Assembly (NCBI GenBank): GCA_002383325.1
Contig: DFYJ01000002.1
Location: 24,044-33,672, forward strand
Reading direction: 5' to 3'
Source: Candidatus Aminicenantes bacterium UBA4085
GTDB taxonomy: Bacteria; Acidobacteriota; Aminicenantia; Aminicenantales; UBA4085
DNA length: 9,629 nt
Part shown: positions 5,378 through 9,629 of the stretch, one piece after another
Layout: each line of letters opens with the position of its first letter
Numbering within the stretch: position 1 is the first letter of the stretch
Translations under genes and position numbers: made by a program
Notes under the pieces: generated by a model
Databases searched by the model: none
The model's input: only the letters and a program-made list of their open reading frames with translations
Told to the model about the DNA's origin: nothing

Positions 5378-7426
5378 ATGAGAATCATCAAGACGACCTG
5401 CCTCGCCGTCCTGGCCCTGGCTTCCGCTGCCGCGGCCGGCCCTTCGCAGAAGACGGCGCTCTCAGCCAAGCACAAGGCCTGGCTCGAGGACGATGTCGCC
5501 CACATCATCACCCCCGTCGAGCGCGATGTGTTCAAGAAGCTGGAGTCGGACGCCGACCGCGAGGCCCTGATCGAGGAGTTCTGGCGGCAGCGCGACCCGA
5601 CCCCCGGCACGGACCGCAACGAGTTCAGGGACGAGCACTATCGCCGGCTGGCTTTCGCCGACAAGACCTTCTCGCGCGGCGTCCCGTTCCAGGGCCGCAA
5701 GACCGAGCGCGGCCGGATCTACATCGCCCTCGGCCCGCCGATCGACGTCCAAACCTTCATGTCCTCCGAGGCGGTGCCCATGGAGCTGTGGACGCTGGGG
5801 GGCCGAGCCGGACTCGGCCAGCGCTCCCTTGTCAAAATCCTGTTCTATCAACGAGGCGGGGGCGGCGATTACGTCATCTACAACCCGGCCGTCAACTCGC
5901 CCAAGGATCTTGTCCAGACGCCCCGCCGGGCGGCTGTGACGGAAGAGCATCCCCTGGACTGGGACGAGTGGGATGCGGGGGCGATTCTGGTTCTTCGGGA
6001 TCGCATGCTCCTTGACGTCATCGGCATGACCTTGGGCTACGAGAGGGGGGTGCTGCGCCAACAGGCCGCCATCATGCTGGCGGAGGTCCAAGCGACGCCG
6101 CAGCGGTTGGTCAAGGACGACTATGCCCTGGCCATTCTGGAGCACAAGCCGGTCGTCGAAGTCAGCTACTCGGTCAAGCTCATCGGCAACCGCACGGCGG
6201 TCGCCGTGCTGGAAGGACCGGGCGGCGTTTCGTTCCTCCACTTCGTCCTGGCCCCCGAGACGATCTCGATGGAACGCTTCGGGGACCGCTATCTGACCGA
6301 TCTGCGGACGACGCTGCGGCTGTCGGACGTTTCGGGGCGGACGGTCTTCCAGCGGGAGAGGTCCGTCTCCGTCGATCTGCGACCCGAGGAGCTGAAGCGG
6401 CTGCGCGAAAGCTCCTTCCAGCTCTACGACGCCGTGCCCGTCCTGCCGGGCCGGTGGACGATGTCGCTGCTCCTGGAGAATCTGGTGACCAAGGAGTTCA
6501 CCACGGTGGAGAAAGCGGTCGAAGTGCCGGAGCCCGGCGGAACGGCCTTGAGCCCGCTCATCCTGGCCCGCCAGGTCTTCCGTGAGGCTTCGGCCGGGGG
6601 GGCCATGCGCTCCTTCCAAGTCGGTCGGGTCCAGATCTATCCCTCGGTCAACAACGTCTTTCCGGAGAAGTCGAGATTCCATGCCTTCCTGCAGATTCGC
6701 GGCCTGAAGGAGGACCTGCGGGAGAGGGGCCGCCTGCGCTTCATCCTGACCGGGGACGGAGTGCCGCTGTGGAGCGTCGAGCGGGCTCTTAAGGACTACT
6801 CGGAACCGGGGGTCGTTCTGGAGGAGATTGCGGCCGACAAGCTGGCCGCTGCGACTTACACCATGCGGGCCGGCCTCCTGGACCCTGAAGGCCGGGAGAT
6901 CATGGCCTCCCAGACGGACCTGCGTCTGACCACGGATCGCGTACGGGGACTCTGGGTTTCGGCCCAGCCGCTGCCGGCTGCGGATGATCCGGAGATCGAC
7001 TATGCCCTGGGGATGCAGGCTTTGAACATCGGCCGGACCGACGGGGCGGTGCTGTCGCTGGCCAAGGCCGCGGCGGCGAAGCCGGAGAACGCCGGCTACG
7101 CGCTCGGCTATGCCAAGGCGCTGCTGACGGCCGGCGGCGCGGCCAAGGCGCGAGACGTCCTCCTGCCTCATGCCGAGGCCAAGGAGGCGGGCTTCGACCT
7201 GTTCGAGACGCTGGGCCGCGCCTTTTACGCGGCGGGCCAGCCGAGGGAAGCGGTAGCGTGGCTCAAGCGGGCGCTGTCGCTGCGCGGCAACGTGGTCGAG
7301 ATCTTGAACCTGCTGGGCCAAGGCCACGCCGATCTTGGTGAAAAGGCCGCCGCGGCCGCCGCCTGGAGGAAGTCGCTGGAGATCATGCCCGACCAGCCGC
7401 GGATCAAGGCGCTGGTGAACAAATAG
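5378..7426 (+). CDS. GWxTD-domain protein with C-terminal TPR repeats, 682 aa
   Basis: A signal peptide (MRIIKTTCLAVLALASAAAA, cleavage near AAAG-PS) is followed by a GWxTD domain (about 32-170). Its hallmark pieces are all visible: ITPVERDVFKKLESDADRE, the EEFWRQRDPTPGTDRNEF stretch (67-83), EHYRRLAFADKTFSRG and RGRIYIALGPP (111-121). The eponymous Gly-Trp-x-Thr-Asp is degenerate here: GRKTE (106-110). A long beta-rich middle region (about 210-530) has no recognised motif. The last 145 residues (from about 537) are helical with TPR-like repeats (ALGMQALNIGRTDGAV, ALGYAKALLTAGGAAKA, LFETLGRAFYAAGQPREAV, ILNLLGQGHADLGEKAAA). GWxTD proteins are common in Acidobacteriota and Aminicenantes and have no firmly known function. 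An exported, TPR-bearing protein suggests a periplasmic scaffold. It is co-transcribed with the beta-barrel gene 10 nt upstream, with GGGGA as a weak ribosome binding site. Confidence 0.9.
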   Translation: MRIIKTTCLAVLALASAAAAGPSQKTALSAKHKAWLEDDVAHIITPVERDVFKKLESDADREALIEEFWRQRDPTPGTDRNEFRDEHYRRLAFADKTFSRGVPFQGRKTERGRIYIALGPPIDVQTFMSSEAVPMELWTLGGRAGLGQRSLVKILFYQRGGGGDYVIYNPAVNSPKDLVQTPRRAAVTEEHPLDWDEWDAGAILVLRDRMLLDVIGMTLGYERGVLRQQAAIMLAEVQATPQRLVKDDYALAILEHKPVVEVSYSVKLIGNRTAVAVLEGPGGVSFLHFVLAPETISMERFGDRYLTDLRTTLRLSDVSGRTVFQRERSVSVDLRPEELKRLRESSFQLYDAVPVLPGRWTMSLLLENLVTKEFTTVEKAVEVPEPGGTALSPLILARQVFREASAGGAMRSFQVGRVQIYPSVNNVFPEKSRFHAFLQIRGLKEDLRERGRLRFILTGDGVPLWSVERALKDYSEPGVVLEEIAADKLAAATYTMRAGLLDPEGREIMASQTDLRLTTDRVRGLWVSAQPLPAADDPEIDYALGMQALNIGRTDGAVLSLAKAAAAKPENAGYALGYAKALLTAGGAAKARDVLLPHAEAKEAGFDLFETLGRAFYAAGQPREAVAWLKRALSLRGNVVEILNLLGQGHADLGEKAAAAAAWRKSLEIMPDQPRIKALVNK

Positions 7427-7432
7427 GAAATC

Positions 7433-7485
7433 GGCGGGCATGGGTCCCATCATGGGGCCAACGCTCAACTTGAGACCCATCCGCC
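7433..7485 (+). terminator. Stem-loop after the GWxTD gene, possible (non-canonical) terminator
   Basis: GGCGG plus ATGGGTC (7433-7446, with a 2-nt GC bulge) pairs with GACCCAT-CCGCC (7474-7485), giving 12 base pairs. The loop contains its own small palindrome CCCAT-C-ATGGG. It begins 7 nt after the stop codon. No T-run follows, so it is not a textbook intrinsic terminator; it could protect the 3' end or act with Rho. Confidence 0.4.
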
Positions 7486-7506
7486 TCTTCACCCGCCGGT
7501 CATCGG

Positions 7507-7535
7507 TTGACCCGGGGGCCCCGGGCCTGTAATAT
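7507..7535 (+). promoter_or_regulatory. Sigma70-like promoter for the EIIA-zinc ribbon gene, with palindromic spacer
   Basis: TTGACC (7507-7512), a 17-nt spacer and TAATAT (7530-7535) lie 20 bases before ATG 7555. The perfect palindrome CCCGGGG-G-CCCCGGG (7511-7525) begins in the last two bases of the -35 and fills most of the spacer, a position where a dimeric regulator could block RNA polymerase. The +1 near 7542 would make a leader of only about 13 nt holding a GGAG site. Confidence 0.55.
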
Positions 7536-7554
7536 AGGGAGCCACGGAGCATTC

Positions 7555-8376
7555 ATGGACAGAAAAGACGCCTCGGAGATCTCCCACTTTTCGGATTATC
7601 TCAAGCCCGCCCAAGTCATCCACGACCTCAAATCCAAGGACAAGGTCCAAGCCATCGAGGAGCTCCTCGATGTCCTTTCCAAGCAGAAGCTCATCGCCAA
7701 CAAGAAGGTTCTGCTGACCCGGCTGATCGATCGCGAGAACCTCCTCTCGACAGCGCTGGGCGACGGCATCGCCGTCCCGCACGCCCGGGTCGACACCGGC
7801 GGCGATATGGCCATCGCCGCCGGCCGATCCGCGGCGGGACTGGACTTCGAGGCCGGGGACAAGAAGAAAGTCCACCTGATCATCCTGATCATCTGGAATC
7901 CCAGCCTGCCCGGCCTGTTCAACCATCTCTTCGCCGGCTTGGCCAACTTCCTGCGCAAGCCCGAGTTCCGCGAGCGGATCTTCAAGGCCGCCGACAAGAA
8001 CGATCTCTACGCGGCCCTGTCCGAGATCGAGCTGCGCCTGCCCCAGGAGGACAAGATCGTCAGCCGGGCCGGGCTGCTGAAGAAGCTGCAGGAAATCGAG
8101 ATGAAGAAGCGCAAGGCGGCCAAGGCCCAGGCCAAAACCCTGTCCGGCCAAGCCGCCCTGATCCGCGAGGAGTTGGACGAAGCCCTGCTCGTCCGCTTCG
8201 ACAAGCTCATCGAGCGCTACGGCTTCGCCGTGGCCGAGGTGGACGAGGGCGTTTGCCAGGGCTGCTACATCAGCGTCTCGACCGAGATGAGCTCGGCCAT
8301 CGAGGGCAGCAACGACATCTACGTCTGCGAGAACTGCGGCAAATACCTGGTTGCCGCCAAGCGTAAGAAGAAATAA
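7555..8376 (+). CDS. PTS EIIA (type 2, PtsN/EIIA-Fru-like) domain fused to C4 zinc ribbon, 273 aa
   Basis: Residues 12-160 form a PTS EIIA type-2 domain: helix YLKPAQVIHDLKSKDKVQAI, then RLIDRENLLSTALGDGIAVPHARVD with the phosphorylatable His76, then VHLIILIIWNPSLPGLFNHL and LANFLRKPEFRERIFKAADKNDLYAAL. Residues 165-225 are a charged helical, possibly coiled-coil linker (KKLQEIEMKKRKAAKAQAK). Residues 205-266 match the C4 zinc ribbon of COG1579/PF02591-type proteins: LLVRFDKLIERYGFAVAEVDEGVCQGC...VCENCGKYLV, with Cys234, Cys237, Cys258 and Cys261. EIIA domains receive phosphate from HPr and pass it to EIIB, or act as sensors as PtsN does. The ribbon is thought to bind nucleic acid or protein. 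No HPr, EI, EIIB or EIIC gene is nearby, so a regulatory role is more likely than sugar uptake. ATG 7555 is chosen for its GGAG 5 nt upstream and because an upstream TTG falls in the -35 box. Confidence 0.9.
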   Translation: MDRKDASEISHFSDYLKPAQVIHDLKSKDKVQAIEELLDVLSKQKLIANKKVLLTRLIDRENLLSTALGDGIAVPHARVDTGGDMAIAAGRSAAGLDFEAGDKKKVHLIILIIWNPSLPGLFNHLFAGLANFLRKPEFRERIFKAADKNDLYAALSEIELRLPQEDKIVSRAGLLKKLQEIEMKKRKAAKAQAKTLSGQAALIREELDEALLVRFDKLIERYGFAVAEVDEGVCQGCYISVSTEMSSAIEGSNDIYVCENCGKYLVAAKRKKK

Positions 8377-8394
8377 GGCGATCCTCCCCCGACG

Positions 8395-8423
8395 TTGACA
8401 TGGTCCGGCGGGGGGAATATCTT
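8395..8423 (+). promoter_or_regulatory. Sigma70-like promoter for the small lipoprotein gene
   Basis: A perfect -35, TTGACA (8395-8400), is followed by a 17-nt spacer and TATCTT (8418-8423). The predicted +1 near 8430 gives a leader of about 47 nt ending in the GAGGAGG ribosome binding site. CCCCCG (8386-8391) can pair with CGGGGG (8409-8414) around the -35; this may be chance in GC-rich DNA. Confidence 0.6.
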
Positions 8424-8464
8424 GGTTTCAACGCTGGGGAGTGGGCGGCGCAAGCCTCTCTCCC

Positions 8465-8471
8465 GAGGAGG
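8465..8471 (+). promoter_or_regulatory. Ribosome binding site fixing the start at 8477
   Basis: GAGGAGG lies 5 nt before ATG 8477. It excludes in-frame upstream starts that would lie between the promoter and this site and would add 12 or more residues before the signal peptide. Confidence 0.8.
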
Positions 8472-8476
8472 AAACC

Positions 8477-9052
8477 ATGAACAAGAGGATCGCGGTCCTG
8501 GTCCTGGGCTTGGCGCTGTTGGGGGCTGGATGCACCAGCTACTACACCCTCATCCAAGAAACGCCCCCGAGCGCAGCCTTGAATTCCTTCGCCACGCTGA
8601 GCTTCGGCTGGATCGATTTCGGGGAGGACAAGGCCAAGCTCTACGGCTTCGAAGGTCAGGAAACCGGCAAGTGGATGGAGCTCATCAAGGAAGTCAATCA
8701 AAAGGCCTTTCCGCAATACCTCAAGGAACTCCTTCCCGGGAAAACCGTTCTCGGCGCGGCCTCGAAGTCCGAGCCGCCGAAGAAGGAAGGCTTGATCGTG
8801 GTCTTCTCGGACATCAGCTACAATCAGCGGACGAGCTCGGCGGCCCAGATCATGTTCGGAGCGTCGGCGGGCTCCGATTCGCTCGATGCCACCGTTCACT
8901 TCATCGATGCGGCATCGGGGCAGGAGCTGGCGGTGTCCAAGATCAGTCTTACCACCCAGGCCGGGACGGCCTACTCCCAATACACCTTCGAAGGACGCTT
9001 CAATAACGCGGTCTACAATCTCGCCCGCTTCATCTCCGAAAAAGTTCAATAG
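8477..9052 (+). CDS. Small lipoprotein, DUF4410-like in its C-terminal half, 191 aa
   Basis: The N-terminus MNKRIAVLVLGLALLGAGC is a typical lipoprotein signal, with lipidated Cys19. The mature protein begins with a TSYYTLIQETPPSAAL linker. It continues with a strand, the helix KWMELIKEVNQKAFPQYLKE (65-84), and the strand EGLIVVFSDISYN (104-116). A small-residue segment AQIMFGASAGSDSL (123-136) follows, then DATVHFIDAASGQELAVSKI (137-156) and a final helix NNAVYNLARFISEKV. This order (strand, glycine/alanine-rich turn, a strand with D-x-x-S-G-x-E-L, terminal helix) resembles the DUF4410 group of outer-membrane-associated lipoproteins, but I could not verify it. No activity can be assigned. 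It has its own promoter and ends facing the convergent M14 gene. Confidence 0.85.
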   Translation: MNKRIAVLVLGLALLGAGCTSYYTLIQETPPSAALNSFATLSFGWIDFGEDKAKLYGFEGQETGKWMELIKEVNQKAFPQYLKELLPGKTVLGAASKSEPPKKEGLIVVFSDISYNQRTSSAAQIMFGASAGSDSLDATVHFIDAASGQELAVSKISLTTQAGTAYSQYTFEGRFNNAVYNLARFISEKVQ

Positions 9053-9060
9053 GCGGGAGG

Positions 9061-9110
9061 AAAAATCGACCGGAACGGGCGGAGCCTTCGCTCGGCCGGA
9101 ATTCTGTTCC
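9061..9110 (-). terminator. Stem-loop between convergent genes, possible terminator for the M14 gene
   Basis: An outer stem GGAAC (9072-9076)/GTTCC (9106-9110) encloses a hairpin GGC-G-GAGC (9078-9085), loop CTTC, GCTC-G-GCC (9090-9097). On the minus strand a run of five T (9065-9061) lies a few bases beyond the outer stem. The stem-to-T gap is longer than in a classic intrinsic terminator, so support is limited. Confidence 0.35.
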
Positions 9111-9114
9111 ACGC

Positions 9115-9629
9115 CTAGCGGACGGTCTGTTTGGCCAGCACCGCCGGCTTCATCAGCTTGAAGACGGGATAGGCGGCCAGCTCCCGGCTCCACTGCGGCA
9201 CGATCTCGCGGTCGAAATAGTTCCAGGCCAGCAGACCGTCGTCGGACTCCGGCTCCAGAAGGTAGGCGGCTACGGTGGCCAGCGGCTGGGCCATGCTGAT
9301 GTAGCATGTGCCGGCCGGGAAGGTCCGCTCCTCGACGGCGTACTCGCCCTTGACCGTATTGATGCGGTGGCCCTGGTAGATTCGCTCCGCGCCCTTGATC
9401 TCCCTGAGCTTGAAGACCGTGACCTCGAGCTTGATCGGTTCCGTCAGGCGCTCGACCAGTAGACCGTGCAGGAGAAGCTTGTCCACGACCTCCTTGGACG
9501 GCAGGGTCAGGATGTAGCCGGCCGGCAGCGGAACGGACCTCTTGATGAAGTAATCGGCCCAATAGGGAATGACGTGGGTGACCTTCTTGTCCGTGCGCCG
9601 CATCATCTGCCGCGGCATGCCCATGCCCG
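9115..9629 (-). CDS. M14-type metallopeptidase, C-terminal part only (5' end beyond window)
   Basis: 170 codons and the TAG stop are visible; the frame is still open at the right edge, so the start is outside. The Met codons at the edge are probably internal. The visible part has WADYFIKRSVPLPAGYIL, LPSKEVVDKLLLHGLLVERL, a beta segment KLEVTVFKL, YQGHRINTVKGEYAVEERTF, PAGTCYISMAQPLATVAAYL and LEPESDDGLLAWNYFDREI. From memory this is the conserved region that follows the peptidase domain in large exported M14-like zinc carboxypeptidases of Acidobacteriota and relatives (PAG...QPL...AAYLLEPESDDGL...WN.FD). The zinc ligands and catalytic Glu would lie upstream and cannot be seen, so activity is unproven. 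The gene converges on the lipoprotein gene. Confidence 0.75.
   Translation of the reverse strand, partial: GMGMPRQMMRRTDKKVTHVIPYWADYFIKRSVPLPAGYILTLPSKEVVDKLLLHGLLVERLTEPIKLEVTVFKLREIKGAERIYQGHRINTVKGEYAVEERTFPAGTCYISMAQPLATVAAYLLEPESDDGLLAWNYFDREIVPQWSRELAAYPVFKLMKPAVLAKQTVR

Noticed and set aside
4060..5619. 519-codon open frame on the minus strand opposite the beta-barrel gene
   Set aside because: It spans two adjacent plus-strand genes and their junction, has no ribosome binding site and shows shadow-type composition.
5462..7552. Very long open frame on the minus strand (696 codons) opposite the GWxTD gene
   Set aside because: It is a mirror frame of a GC-rich gene. The plus strand has a signal peptide, recognisable GWxTD and TPR motifs and an operon position; the minus frame is Arg/Gly/Gln-rich low-complexity protein with no motif.
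8386..8414. CCCCCG/CGGGGG stem as terminator of the EIIA-zinc ribbon gene
   Set aside because: Short, with an 17-base loop that contains a perfect -35 and with no T-run; more likely chance pairing in GC-rich promoter DNA.
9622..9624. ATG at the right edge as the true start of the minus-strand M14-like gene
   Set aside because: The frame stays open to the window edge, no ribosome binding site can be judged, and the visible domain is the C-terminal region of a much longer protein family.

Overview
This window looks like a piece of a high-GC bacterial chromosome. It carries ten protein genes, two of them cut by the window edges, in short transcription units on both strands. Three genes are typical of Acidobacteriota and especially of the Aminicenantes lineage: a GWxTD-domain protein with C-terminal TPRs, an M14-type peptidase C-terminus, and an SH3-like/beta-barrel envelope protein. 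That placement is an inference from gene content, not a phylogeny. There are no rRNA or tRNA genes, no CRISPR array and no complete transposase.

Layout. 1-377 (-) encodes an exported DUF6305-like protein that runs off the left edge. 378-741 is non-coding and holds a 248-bp element (450-697) bounded by 29-bp inverted repeats. 742-1323 (+) is a lipoprotein with an 18-residue tandem repeat, followed 17 nt later by an aldo/keto reductase (1341-2333). That unit converges, across 8 nt, on a membrane-anchored C39-like papain-fold protein (2342-3028, -). The C39 gene is divergent from a PfkB/ribokinase-like sugar kinase (3147-4049, +). An AT-rich, repeat-containing patch (4049-4081) follows the kinase stop. 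Next is a two-gene envelope operon: an SH3-like domain joined to a predicted outer-membrane beta-barrel (4189-5367) and the GWxTD/TPR protein (5378-7426). Then come a PTS EIIA domain fused to a C4 zinc ribbon (7555-8376, +) and a small lipoprotein (8477-9052, +). The window ends in the C-terminal part of an M14-type peptidase on the minus strand (9115-9629).

Common thread. Seven of the ten products carry a signal peptide, lipobox, membrane anchor or known exported-family signature, so the region is mainly concerned with the cell envelope. The two small metabolic enzymes (aldo/keto reductase and PfkB kinase) do not obviously belong to one pathway. Sigma70-like promoters with exactly 17-nt spacers can be read in front of several units. 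Two have perfect palindromes in or near the core promoter. The most unusual item is the EIIA-zinc ribbon fusion: a phosphorylatable EIIA domain joined through a helical linker to the zinc ribbon otherwise seen in COG1579-type proteins. This could be a phosphorelay-controlled nucleic-acid- or protein-binding regulator.
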